Below, piece after piece: positions 33,928 through 42,451 of a DNA stretch of 64,000 nt. Source of the stretch: Tsukamurella sp. M9C. GTDB lineage: Bacteria; Actinomycetota; Actinomycetes; Mycobacteriales; Mycobacteriaceae. The stretch is from positions 62,001 to 126,000 of the forward strand of contig NZ_JAIULG010000005.1 in the NCBI RefSeq assembly GCF_020169415.1. Reading direction: 5' to 3'. Numbering within the stretch: position 1 is the first letter of the stretch; every line of letters starts with the position of its first letter. The notes beneath the pieces were generated by a model. The model did no database searches. It saw only the letters and a list, made by a program, of their open reading frames with translations, and was not told the origin of the DNA. A program made the position numbers and the translations under genes.

Positions 33928-35597
33928 TGGCCCGGGCAATTCGGCCGCGGCGAACACTGCTCGTCCCCGGGGCCCTCGCGCTCCTCGGCGTCCTGCTGTC
34001 GCTCTGGCACGGCGGGCGTCCGTCCGTCTGGTTCGACGAGCTCGCCACCGCCTCCGCCATCGACCGCTCGCCCGGCGAGCTGTGGCACCTGCTGACCAAC
34101 ATCGACGCCGTGCACGGCCTCTACTACTGGGGCGTCCGCACCTTCTCCCTCGTGTTCGGGCTCGATGAGACCGCGCTGCGGGCCTTCTCCGCGCTCGGCG
34201 TCGGCGCGGCCGTCGCGGCCTGCTACTGCCTCGCGCGGCGGCTCGGCGGGGAGACCTTCGCGCTGGTCGCGGGCGTGATCGCGCTGATCCTGCCGCGGCT
34301 CACCTGGTCGGGCGTCGAGGCCCGCTCCTACTCGTGGGTGATCGCCTCCGCGGCGCTCGTGCTGATCGCGGCGCACCGGGCGACATCGTCGACCGGGAAG
34401 CCCGGTGCCCGTCGGGCCTGGCTCGCCTACGGCGCGGCGCTGCTCCTCGCGACGGTGCTCTTCCTCTACTCCGCGACCCTGGTGCTCGCCGTCGCGGCGG
34501 TCCTCGTCGCCGACGAGCGGACCCGCACCCGCGCCGTCCTGAAACCCGCGGCGATCGCCTCGGCGGCCGCGATCGCGCTGGCGAGCCCCGTGGTGTTCCT
34601 CGCGGCGACGCAGCGCGACCAGGTGTCCTGGCTGCAGTGGCCGGGGTGGCGCATCTTCCAGAACGTGCTGGTCGACCAGTGGTTCGACCACTCGTACGCC
34701 TTCGCGATCGCGGCCTGGCTCGTGATCGCCGTCGCCGCGCTGCTGTGGTGGCGGCGCGGCGACGCCGGATCCGCGCGGGCGAGGAACGCTGGACCGGCGG
34801 ATGCGGCACCGTCGGGCGAGTCCCCCATGGACCTGACCTGGGCGCTGCGCTACGGCCTGGCCGGCGCCCTGGTGCCGCTCGCGGCGATCCTGCTGGTCTC
34901 GCCGATCGTCCCGTCGTACGTGGGGCGGTACGTGAGCTTCACGGTGCCCGGCGTGGTGCTCGTGCTCGCGGCCGCGGTCACGACGGTGGCGCGGGCCCTG
35001 ACGCGTCCGCGGGTCGCCGGCGCGGCGCTGCTCGCCGTGCTGACGGTGGCCGCGATCCCGGGCTACCTGTGGCAGCACAGCCCGCTGTCGAAGCCGGGCG
35101 GCAGCGACTTCAGCTACGCGGCGCGCTACATCCGCGACAACGCGCGGCCCGGCGACTGCGTGTTCTTCCAGGTGCAGCCGAGCTGGGCGTGGCCCTCGCT
35201 GCGCATCGCGCACGACGGCCTGCCGGGCATGTTCGACGGCCTGCGGGACATGGGGAACGACGGGGACCGCCGCTCCGACGGGAAGCTCTGGGACAAGGAG
35301 AAGGGCGTCAACCAGTGGGCGTCGTGGGCGGCCGACGAATGCACCGCCGCCTGGGTGCTCGCCGACGCCGACCGGTCCGAGGACGACTTCCGGCAGGAGA
35401 ACGGCAACCTGTGGTGGACCTTCCGCCCGTTCCGGTTCATGGGCACCGACATGCAGGTCTCGCTCGACTACGGCGGGCTCGCGGTGGTGCACCAGGAGCA
35501 GTTCCACATCCTCCAGGTGGTGCACCTGGTGCAGCCGCCACCCGCGGAGGGGCCGGACCCGCAACCACTGCCGCAGACCCGCCATACCTACTGGTGA
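33927..35597 (+). CDS. GT-C-fold membrane glycosyltransferase
   Basis: 556-residue polytopic protein with about ten membrane segments. The first extracellular loop contains SVWFDELATASAIDRSP, the acidic DE motif expected of polyprenyl-phosphate-sugar-dependent GT-C enzymes. A soluble C-terminal domain begins around SPLSKPGGSDFSYAARYI and ends VHLVQPP. It overlaps the GtrA gene by one base. The pairing suggests it uses the sugar donor that the GtrA protein handles. Mannose or arabinose are both possible; I cannot assign the acceptor. Confidence 0.78.
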   Translation: MARAIRPRRTLLVPGALALLGVLLSLWHGGRPSVWFDELATASAIDRSPGELWHLLTNIDAVHGLYYWGVRTFSLVFGLDETALRAFSALGVGAAVAACYCLARRLGGETFALVAGVIALILPRLTWSGVEARSYSWVIASAALVLIAAHRATSSTGKPGARRAWLAYGAALLLATVLFLYSATLVLAVAAVLVADERTRTRAVLKPAAIASAAAIALASPVVFLAATQRDQVSWLQWPGWRIFQNVLVDQWFDHSYAFAIAAWLVIAVAALLWWRRGDAGSARARNAGPADAAPSGESPMDLTWALRYGLAGALVPLAAILLVSPIVPSYVGRYVSFTVPGVVLVLAAAVTTVARALTRPRVAGAALLAVLTVAAIPGYLWQHSPLSKPGGSDFSYAARYIRDNARPGDCVFFQVQPSWAWPSLRIAHDGLPGMFDGLRDMGNDGDRRSDGKLWDKEKGVNQWASWAADECTAAWVLADADRSEDDFRQENGNLWWTFRPFRFMGTDMQVSLDYGGLAVVHQEQFHILQVVHLVQPPPAEGPDPQPLPQTRHTYW

Positions 35598-35702
35598 ACG
35601 GTTGCAAAGCGGTTCGTTAGACGTATATACGACTTTGTCCGTCGTGTCCACCCTTGTCCGATGTGACATATGCGGGGTTGTCCGCCGCGCGGACCTTCGC
35701 GA
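35598..35702. other. A/T-richer intergenic region with four TGTCC repeats
   Basis: No gene is seen. The stretch holds a CGTATATACG palindrome (35622-35631) and four copies of TGTCC starting at 35636, 35645, 35655 and 35679. It probably contains the promoter of the FAD-protein operon. Confidence 0.4.
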
Positions 35703-35728
35703 CGATCGTTACGCACAGGTAACGATCG
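35703..35728. promoter_or_regulatory. Perfect 10-bp inverted repeat before the FAD-protein gene
   Basis: CGATCGTTAC and GTAACGATCG form perfect 10-bp arms around GCACAG, ending just before the GAGGGGAGAG ribosome site and 13 bp before the start codon. It could be a repressor site or an RNA hairpin that masks translation. Confidence 0.7.
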
Positions 35729-35741
35729 AGGGGAGAGCGTC

Positions 35742-37256
35742 GTGGTGTCAGTCGGGATCGTCGGAGGGGGTGCCGCGGCCGTGAGCCTGCTGCGGCAGCT
35801 GCCCGTGAGCGACGATCTGTCCGTCTCCGTCTACGCCGACCGGGTCATCGGCCCCGGCCGGGCCTATGCGGAGGAGTCCGATTCCGCCCTGCTCAACCGG
35901 CAGGCCTTCGCGATGTCCATCTCCGCGGAGGAGCCCGACGAGTTCGTCGACTGGTGCCGGGCGAACGAGCCGGAGCTCCTCGTCGAGGGCGGGCACAGCT
36001 TCGTCCCGCGCTGGGCGTACGGCCGCTACCTGCGGCAGTGCACGCAGGCCCGCGCGGTGGACTTCGGCGACTCGCTCACGCGGATCACCGGCCGCGTCAC
36101 CGACGCGGCGCGCGAGGGCGATGTGTGGCGGCTCGTCGTGCACCGCCCCGGCTTCGCGCCGGAGACGTACCGGCACGACGTGGTCGTGCTCGCGCTGGGT
36201 TCGAGCCCGCCCGCCGACCCGTACCGGCTCGAGGGGACGGAGCACTACACGCAGGACCCGTACCCCGTCGACGAGTGGCTGCCGACGGTCCTCGCCGGGG
36301 AGTCCGCCGCGGTGATCGGCACGGGCCTCAGCGCGATCGACGTCGCGCTGGCCGTGCGCTCGCGAAGCTGGGACGGCCGCCTGCTGATGGCCTCGCGCCA
36401 GGGCATCCTGCCCGACGTGCGCAGCGACCTCGAGCCGCTCGACTTCGATCCCGATGTGGGCGCGCTCATTCGGCGCGTGCAGCTCAAGCACGGAGGCCTC
36501 GAATGGGAGGACGTCGTGAACATCGTCGACTACCTCGCCGTGGGCGAGGGCCTGCGCCGCTCCGAGGTGCGCGCCGCCTTCCGCGCGATCACCGAGCCCG
36601 CCGGGCCCCGGCTCGCGGGCTTCGCCGGCCGCCCCGTCTCCATCGCGCCCGAGGTGCAGCGGCTCGTGATCTGCGTGGCCCAGTACTACGCGAACGACCT
36701 GTGGTCCGCGATGACCCGTTCGGCGCGGTCGGCGATGGTCGCGTCGGTGCACGCGCCCTTCCAGGCGCTCGCCAACCCGCTGCCCGCCCGGAGCGCGCAG
36801 GTGCTGGGGGACATGGTGGTCGACGGTGCGCTGACCGTCCGGCACGGCGTCCGCGACGTGGCCCCGTCGGCCTCGGGGCTGGTGGTGAGCAGCGCCGACG
36901 GTGACGAGGCCGTCCAGCACGTGGTCAACGCGACGCGGACGCCGGCCGGTGCGCCCTCGGGTGCCGCGGCGAGCCTGGTCTCCTCGCTCGTCTACGGCGG
37001 CACCGCCCGCCGCAATCCCTACGGCGGGCTGCGGATCAACGTCGCCGACAACGCGATCGTCGGCCGCGACGGCACGTCGGTGCCGGGGCTGTACGCGCTC
37101 GGCGAGATCGCGTCGGGCGACCTCTACTACATCAGCAGCATCGCCAAGATCCGCCGGCGCGCCCGCGCTGTGGCGCGGTCCATCGCCGAGCGGGTGAATC
37201 CGGCGGTGCCGCAGTCGGACCCGATGCCCGCGTCGGTGGCGGTGACCGGTGGCTGA
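35742..37256 (+). CDS. FAD/NAD(P)-binding protein (NAD_binding_9 type)
   Basis: 504-residue flavoprotein-like protein. It has an N-terminal dinucleotide site VGIVGGGAAAVSLL, a second glycine-rich site AAVIGTGLSAIDVAL near residue 190, and a C-terminal GLYALGEIASGD. This fits the family of proteins that resemble lysine/ornithine N-hydroxylases and HpyO-like oxidases, whose reactions are mostly unknown. Two adjacent GTG codons (35742, 35745) can start it; GTG 35745 is better spaced from GGGGAGAG. The 3' end overlaps the MFS exporter gene by 8 bp, so a shared pathway, such as making and exporting a small molecule, is likely. Confidence 0.78.
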   Translation: MVSVGIVGGGAAAVSLLRQLPVSDDLSVSVYADRVIGPGRAYAEESDSALLNRQAFAMSISAEEPDEFVDWCRANEPELLVEGGHSFVPRWAYGRYLRQCTQARAVDFGDSLTRITGRVTDAAREGDVWRLVVHRPGFAPETYRHDVVVLALGSSPPADPYRLEGTEHYTQDPYPVDEWLPTVLAGESAAVIGTGLSAIDVALAVRSRSWDGRLLMASRQGILPDVRSDLEPLDFDPDVGALIRRVQLKHGGLEWEDVVNIVDYLAVGEGLRRSEVRAAFRAITEPAGPRLAGFAGRPVSIAPEVQRLVICVAQYYANDLWSAMTRSARSAMVASVHAPFQALANPLPARSAQVLGDMVVDGALTVRHGVRDVAPSASGLVVSSADGDEAVQHVVNATRTPAGAPSGAAASLVSSLVYGGTARRNPYGGLRINVADNAIVGRDGTSVPGLYALGEIASGDLYYISSIAKIRRRARAVARSIAERVNPAVPQSDPMPASVAVTGG

Positions 37257-38460
37257 GGCGAGCGCGGTCGCCGACCGGACGGAGGCCGCGGTGGGCACGC
37301 CGGGCCGGTGGTCCACGATCATGCTGCTCGTCGCGGTCACCGCGCCGCAGCTGGGCCTGAGCCTGCTCAACCCGTCGACGCCGCAGATGGCGATCGACCT
37401 GCACACCTCCGTCTCCGCGGTGCAACTCACGCTGTCCTGCTACATGGCCGGCTACGCGGTCTCGATGTTCGCGGCGGGCGTGCTCGCGGACCGCTTCGAC
37501 GCGCGGGCCCTCCAGGCGTTGGGCCTCGTGCTGTTCGCGCTGGGCGGGGTGCTCGCGGCCGCCGCCCCGACGGTGGCGGTGCTCGGCGTGGCGCGGTTCG
37601 TGCAGGCGGTCGGTGGCACCTCGGCGACGGTGCTGTGCCGCTTGGTGATCCAGCGCCGGTATCCGACGGATGCGCGGATGCACCTGCTCACGTCGCTGTC
37701 GATCGTCATCGCGGCGACGCCCGCGATCTCACCCTTCTTCGGCTCGGCGCTGGTCCAGGTCGCGCCGTGGCGCGCCCTCTTCCTCGGCCTGGCCGCGGTC
37801 GGTCTCGTTCTGGCCCTCGCGTTCCTGCGCCTGGTACCCACGGCCGCGCCGGCCACGCCCGTCGCGCCGACCCCGCGCGCCATCGGGCGGGGCGTTGCGG
37901 AGGTCTTTGCGCGCAAGGGCTTCCACCGGCACGCGGTGGTGATCTCCCTGGCCTGGATGGGATACTTCCTGTTCATCGAGCAGTCCGCGTTCATCCTGCA
38001 GGGGCTGCACGGCGCGACGGAGATCCAGTACGGGCTGCTGCTCATCGTGCCCGCCCTCGGGTACATCGCGGGCAGCGTGGTGATCCGGCGGGCGGCCGTC
38101 GCGCGGACCGCGGTGCGGCTGTGCACGATCGGCTCGGCCGTCGGCGGCGCCGCCCTGGTCGCGCTGGCGGCCCTGGGTGTCCCGACGGCCGCCGCGGTCG
38201 TCATCCCGCTCGCCGTCGGCTTCCTCGGCGTGGGCGCGGCGATCCCGTTCGCCCAGGCCGGGCTGCTGGAGCTGGACCTGAAGGCCCAGGGCGTCGGCGC
38301 CGGGCTGTTCTTCTTCCTCCAGATGGGGGCCGGCGCGGTGTACTCCGTGGTCATCGAGGCGCTGCACCTGCGGTCCGCGGTCAGTACCTCGGTGGCGATC
38401 GGCCTGCCGCTGCTCGCCCTCGCCGCCGTCGTCTGGGGGACCACGCGCGCGAAGCCGTGA
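37249..38460 (+). CDS. MFS drug/metabolite exporter (Bcr/CflA-like)
   Basis: 403-residue major facilitator with 12 hydrophobic segments. The first loop has LNPSTPQMAIDLHTS; the A-loop motif is GVLADRFDARAL. It belongs to the drug-proton antiporter group that includes Bcr/CflA. The start is GTG 37249, inside the preceding gene. Its coupling to the FAD protein suggests export of that enzyme's product or protection from its substrate. Confidence 0.87.
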   Translation: MAEASAVADRTEAAVGTPGRWSTIMLLVAVTAPQLGLSLLNPSTPQMAIDLHTSVSAVQLTLSCYMAGYAVSMFAAGVLADRFDARALQALGLVLFALGGVLAAAAPTVAVLGVARFVQAVGGTSATVLCRLVIQRRYPTDARMHLLTSLSIVIAATPAISPFFGSALVQVAPWRALFLGLAAVGLVLALAFLRLVPTAAPATPVAPTPRAIGRGVAEVFARKGFHRHAVVISLAWMGYFLFIEQSAFILQGLHGATEIQYGLLLIVPALGYIAGSVVIRRAAVARTAVRLCTIGSAVGGAALVALAALGVPTAAAVVIPLAVGFLGVGAAIPFAQAGLLELDLKAQGVGAGLFFFLQMGAGAVYSVVIEALHLRSAVSTSVAIGLPLLALAAVVWGTTRAKP

Positions 38461-38488
38461 CGCGGAACACGGCGGCTCGGGAATGATG

Positions 38489-38510
38489 CGGACCGAGGTC
38501 CGGTTATAGT
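38489..38510 (+). promoter_or_regulatory. Promoter of doxX with an adjoining palindrome
   Basis: CGGACC-GA-GGTCCG (38489-38502) is a perfect palindrome lying directly before TATAGT (38505-38510), a good -10 element. The ATG of the DoxX gene is 49 bp downstream. The palindrome covers the -35 to -10 interval and would act as an operator. Confidence 0.6.
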
Positions 38511-38558
38511 TCCCGTATCGCGGCGCACGGTGCGCCGCCTCGAACGAGGAGCTCCACC

Positions 38559-38975
38559 ATGGACGTCGTATTCCTGATCGGCCGCATCCTGCTCGCGGTC
38601 CTGTTCGTGATGTCGGCCGTCGGCCACTTCACCGCCGCGGAGGGCATGGCGCAGTACGCCGCCGCCAAGAAGGTCCCCGCCGCGAAGCTCGCCGTGGTCG
38701 GCAGCGGCGTGATCGCGCTGCTCGGCGGCCTGTCGCTGATCCTGGGCGTGTGGATCGACCTGGGCGCGCTGCTGCTCGTGCTGTTCCTGCTGCCCGTCAC
38801 CGTGATGATGCACGACTTCTGGAAGGCCGTGGATCCCGAGGCGAAGCAGACCGAGATGATCTCCTTCAACAAGAACCTCGCGCTCATCGGCGGCGCGCTG
38901 ATCCTGTTCTACTTCGTCAACGTCACCCAGTCGGTGCCCCTGGGCCTCACCGGCCCGCTGTTCCCCGCCTGGTGA
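38559..38975 (+). CDS. DoxX-family membrane protein
   Basis: 138-residue protein with four membrane segments. GRILLAVLFVMSAVGHFT, then LGGLSLILGVWIDLGALLLVLFL and a final NKNLALIGGALILFY are the DoxX pattern. Such proteins take part in oxidative or thiol stress responses (the MRC complex in mycobacteria). It has a clear GAGGAG ribosome site, is a single-gene unit, and is followed by a strong terminator. Confidence 0.88.
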   Translation: MDVVFLIGRILLAVLFVMSAVGHFTAAEGMAQYAAAKKVPAAKLAVVGSGVIALLGGLSLILGVWIDLGALLLVLFLLPVTVMMHDFWKAVDPEAKQTEMISFNKNLALIGGALILFYFVNVTQSVPLGLTGPLFPAW

Positions 38976-38992
38976 TCGCTCCCCGATAACGG

Positions 38993-39032
38993 GTTCGGCC
39001 CCGGTCCGCGTGCTGCGGATCCGGGGCCGAAC
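38993..39032. terminator. Bidirectional hairpin terminator between doxX and the acyl-CoA ligase
   Basis: GTTCGGCCCCGG and CCGGGGCCGAAC form a perfect 12-bp stem, extended inside by TCCGC/GCGGA with a single bulged T. It lies in the 68-bp gap between two convergent genes and can serve both. Confidence 0.88.
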
Positions 39033-39043
39033 TCGTCGTCGCG

Positions 39044-40678
39044 TCAGTCCTTCGGGAGTTCCCGGCGGACGATCTTGCCGGTGGGGTTGCGGGGCAGCGT
39101 GTCGAGGAAGACGACGTCGCGCGGGACCTTGAAGCGGGCGAGGTTGCCGCGCACGTAGTCCTTGAGGTCCTTCACGAGCGCCTCCTCGTCGGAGGGCGCG
39201 CCGCCGTCGATCACGACGAAGGCGCGCAGGCGCTGGCCGAACTCGGGATCGGGCACGCCGATCACCGCGGCCTCCACCACGTCGTCGCGGGTGACCAGCA
39301 GGTTCTCCACCTCGAGCGGGTAGACGTTCTCGCCGCCGGAGACGATCATGTCGTCGTCGCGGCCGTCGATGTGCAGCAGGCCGTGCTCGTCCCAGTGGCC
39401 CATGTCGCCCGACGAGAGGTGGCCGTCGATGATCTGCTTCGTGCGGCCGTCGCTGTAGCCCTCGAAGGGCGCGCCGGCGCGCACGAAGACCCGGCCGCGC
39501 TTGCCGACGCCCTCGACGAGCGCGTCGTTCTCGTCGTACAGGCGCACCGTCGTCAGCACCGGCGGCTTGCCGACGGTGCCGGGCGCGGTGCGCAGGTTGC
39601 GCGGCGTCGCGACGGTGGCGACGGCGACCTCGGTCGAGCCGTAGACGTTGTAGAGCACGTCGCCGAAGACGTCCTGGAACTTCTCCGAGAGCTCGGGGGA
39701 GACCGCGGACCCGGCCACGACCACGGACTTCAGGCAGCTGGTGTCGTACTTCGCGAGCGTCTCCGCGGGCAGGCTCAGCATGCGGGTGAGCATCGTGGGT
39801 ACCGCGACCAGCATGTCGGCGCGGTTGTCCGCGATCAGCTTGAGGGTGTTCTCCGGATCGAACCGGCGCATCGTCACGGTGGTGCAGCCCACCGACATCC
39901 CGGCGGACCACATGGCGAAGCCCGTGGAATGGAAGATCGGCGAGGCGATGACGACGGTGCCGCGGCGCTTGAACGGGATGCGGTCGACGAGCATCGCGGT
40001 CGCCAGCGAGGGCACCTTGCTGCGGGTCGCGCCCTTGGGCAGGCCGGTGGTGCCCGAGGTCAGGATGATGAAGCCGCCCTGCTTCTCCGGCGGCGGGACG
40101 CGTTTGGCGTCGCGGCCGGCGATCAGCTGGTCGATGGTCTTCGCGCCCGCGGGCACGGCGTCGGCCTCGTCGACCCAGGTCAGGTACTGCGGCATGTCCT
40201 CGGGCAGGGCGTCCAGCAGGGAGGTGAACTCGCTGTCGTGGAAGACGGCCTGCACCTTCTCGCGGGCGCAGACCTCGGCGAATTGGGGCTTGGCGAAGCC
40301 GGTGTTCATCATGGCCAGGCGCATGCCCGCGCGGGCGGCGGCGCTGATGATGAGCAGGAGGCCGCGGTGGTCGCGGGCGAGCACGGCGATCACGTCGCCG
40401 GACTTGAGGCCGGATGCGCGCAGCCCGCGGGCCAGGGCGTTCGACTGCGCCTCGTACTGCGCGTAGGTGAGGGTGCCGCGCTCGTCGACGATCGCGATGC
40501 GATCGGGGTTCTCGGCGGCGCCCTTGATCACCAGCGCGGCCTGCGGGCCGTACTGCCGGTTGTAGCCGAGCGCGCGGAGCGCGACGTCGGGGCGTGCCGG
40601 GTCGACGACCCGGCGCTGGAGCATGCGCAGCAGGGCGTGGCCCTGCGGAAGAAGATCGGAGACCAGGCTCGTTCCCAT
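39044..40678 (-). CDS. AMP-forming acyl-CoA ligase (FadD-like)
   Basis: 544-residue adenylate-forming enzyme that activates fatty acids. It has the P-loop ILTSGTTGLPKGATRS, the NVYGSTEVAVATVA adenine-binding block, SGDMGHWDEHGLLHIDGRDDDMI, and the catalytic Lys in NPTGKIVRREL. The N-terminus is typical of mycobacterial FadD12-like proteins. ATG 40678 is preferred to 40726. It follows glfT1 on the same strand after 70 bp; a link with cell-wall lipids is possible but not shown. Confidence 0.88.
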   Translation of the reverse strand: MGTSLVSDLLPQGHALLRMLQRRVVDPARPDVALRALGYNRQYGPQAALVIKGAAENPDRIAIVDERGTLTYAQYEAQSNALARGLRASGLKSGDVIAVLARDHRGLLLIISAAARAGMRLAMMNTGFAKPQFAEVCAREKVQAVFHDSEFTSLLDALPEDMPQYLTWVDEADAVPAGAKTIDQLIAGRDAKRVPPPEKQGGFIILTSGTTGLPKGATRSKVPSLATAMLVDRIPFKRRGTVVIASPIFHSTGFAMWSAGMSVGCTTVTMRRFDPENTLKLIADNRADMLVAVPTMLTRMLSLPAETLAKYDTSCLKSVVVAGSAVSPELSEKFQDVFGDVLYNVYGSTEVAVATVATPRNLRTAPGTVGKPPVLTTVRLYDENDALVEGVGKRGRVFVRAGAPFEGYSDGRTKQIIDGHLSSGDMGHWDEHGLLHIDGRDDDMIVSGGENVYPLEVENLLVTRDDVVEAAVIGVPDPEFGQRLRAFVVIDGGAPSDEEALVKDLKDYVRGNLARFKVPRDVVFLDTLPRNPTGKIVRRELPKD

Positions 40679-40748
40679 GACGACGATGATAGAGGCATCG
40701 CGGGAGCTCTGTTGAGCCCCCTTCAATAAGAGGTGTGCGCCACCGGGA

Positions 40749-41660
40749 TCAGGGCCGCGTGAACCGCTCGTCGCGGCCCAGCTTGCGCAGCCGCAGCCAC
40801 TCGCGGAAGCCCGCGACGTCGCGCTGCTGCACCAGGAAGAACCAGCTGAACCGTGCCCACTCCTGCGGGATCAGCTTCCGCATCCCGGGCTGGGACTGCA
40901 GGTAGCCGCGGTTGCGGTAGGTGAAGAAGCGCTTGGTCTCGTTGTCCGGGTACTGGGTGTGCATGCGCCCGCCCAGGATCGGCCGGAACTCGTCGGCGCC
41001 GTTGGGGTGCAGGTAGGCGGTGGTCAGGCAGGTGCCGAAGGGCAGGCCCGAGCGCACCAGCCGGCGGTGCACCTCCACCTCGTCGCCGCGGATGAACAGC
41101 CGCAGGTCCGGCACGCCCACCGCCGCGACGGTGTCCTTGCGGAACAGCGCGCCGTTGAACAGGGAGGCGATCCCCATCAGCACGTCGTCCGACGGTGCCT
41201 CGGGGTCGATCAGCTCGGACCGCTTGCGCCGCCAGACGAGGCCGCGGCGCAGCGGGAAGGCCAGCGTCTCGGGGTCGTCGATCGCCGAGACCACGGGCGA
41301 GACCTCCGCTAGCCCGTGCCGCTCGGCGCAGTCCAGCAGCGTGCCGAGCACCTGCGGACCCTCGGGGCGGCCGTCGTCGTCGGCGAGCCAGATCCAGTCG
41401 GCGCCCAGCGCGAGCGCGTGCAGCATGCCGAGGGCGAAGCCGCCGGCGCCGCCCAGGTTGAACTGCGAGGGCAGGTACGTGGTGGCGACGGGCTGGGACT
41501 CGACCAGCGCGCGCACCTCGTCCTGGGCCGCGTTGTCGACCACGATCAGGTGGTCGACGGGGCGCTCCTGCGAGCTGAGCACCTCGAGGGACTTCGCGAG
41601 CAGGGCCGCCCGGTCGTGGGTGACGACGACCGCGACGACGGTGCCCCGACCGTCACTCAT
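40749..41660 (-). CDS. glfT1: Galactofuranosyltransferase GlfT1
   Basis: 303-residue GT2-type glycosyltransferase that adds the first galactofuranose residues to the decaprenyl-linked linker unit of arabinogalactan. It shows the GT-A nucleotide site VAVVVTHDRAALL, NLGGAGGFALGM and the metal-binding DDD in IWLADDDGRP, then IRGDEVEVHRRL. Its length matches M. tuberculosis Rv3782 (304). It overlaps wzt by 8 bp; the linkage with the Wzm/Wzt exporter is conserved in mycobacteria. Confidence 0.93.
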   Translation of the reverse strand: MSDGRGTVVAVVVTHDRAALLAKSLEVLSSQERPVDHLIVVDNAAQDEVRALVESQPVATTYLPSQFNLGGAGGFALGMLHALALGADWIWLADDDGRPEGPQVLGTLLDCAERHGLAEVSPVVSAIDDPETLAFPLRRGLVWRRKRSELIDPEAPSDDVLMGIASLFNGALFRKDTVAAVGVPDLRLFIRGDEVEVHRRLVRSGLPFGTCLTTAYLHPNGADEFRPILGGRMHTQYPDNETKRFFTYRNRGYLQSQPGMRKLIPQEWARFSWFFLVQQRDVAGFREWLRLRKLGRDERFTRP

Positions 41661-42450
41661 TCTTCTCGGCCTCGAGCATGTCGAGCACCTTGCGGACCTG
41701 CGCGCCGGCGTCGAGGCCCTCGTAGGCGGTCACGACCTCCTCGATGCCGCCCTCCTGCCGGATCTCGCCGTGATCGATCCACATCGCCCGGTCGCAGAGC
41801 TGCGCCAGGAATTCGTTCGAGTGCGAGGCGAAGACGAGGATGCCCGAGCGCTCCACCAGCGCGGAGAGCCGCTTGCGTGCCTTGCGCATGAACTCGGCGT
41901 CGACGGCGCCGATGCCCTCGTCGAGGAGCAGGATCTCGGGGTCGATCGACGTGACCACGCCCAGGGCGATGCGTACCCGCATGCCGGTGGAGTAGGTGCG
42001 CAGCGGCATCGACAGGTAGTCGCCCAGCTCGGTGAACTCGGCGATCTCGTCGGCCTTGCGCAGCATCGACTTACGGGTCTGCCCCAGGAACAGCCCGCGG
42101 ATGATGATGTTCTCCATGCCGGAGATCTCGGGATCCATGCCCACGCCGAGGTCGAAGACGGGGGCCACGCGGCCCTTCACGAGCGCGGAGCCGCGGGTCG
42201 GCTCGTAGATCCCGGCGAGGAGCCGCAGCAGCGTCGACTTGCCGGCGCCGTTGTGGCCGACGAGCCCGACGCGGTCGCCCTCGTCGAGGCTCATGGTGAT
42301 GTTGCGCAGCGCCTCGACGACGACCACGTTGTCGTCGGCCATCACCTTGCCTCCGGCGGAGCCCATGACCGCGCGCTTGATCGAGCGCGATTTCGCGTCG
42401 AACACCGGGAAGTCGACGCAGGCGTCCTGCGTCCGAATGGAAACGCTCAT
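41653..42450 (-). CDS. wzt: Galactan precursor exporter ATPase (Wzt-like)
   Basis: 265-residue ABC ATPase. It has Walker A GHNGAGKST, the signature LRTYSTGMRVRIALG, Walker B EILLLDEGIG and H-loop FASHSN. The N-terminal IRTQDACVDFPVFDAKSRS is typical of polysaccharide-export ATPases of this type (Rv3781-like). There is no C-terminal sugar-binding domain, unlike the long Wzt of O9a systems. It is coupled to the permease (1-bp gap) and to glfT1. Confidence 0.92.
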   Translation of the reverse strand: MSVSIRTQDACVDFPVFDAKSRSIKRAVMGSAGGKVMADDNVVVVEALRNITMSLDEGDRVGLVGHNGAGKSTLLRLLAGIYEPTRGSALVKGRVAPVFDLGVGMDPEISGMENIIIRGLFLGQTRKSMLRKADEIAEFTELGDYLSMPLRTYSTGMRVRIALGVVTSIDPEILLLDEGIGAVDAEFMRKARKRLSALVERSGILVFASHSNEFLAQLCDRAMWIDHGEIRQEGGIEEVVTAYEGLDAGAQVRKVLDMLEAEKNE

Positions 42451-42451
42451 C

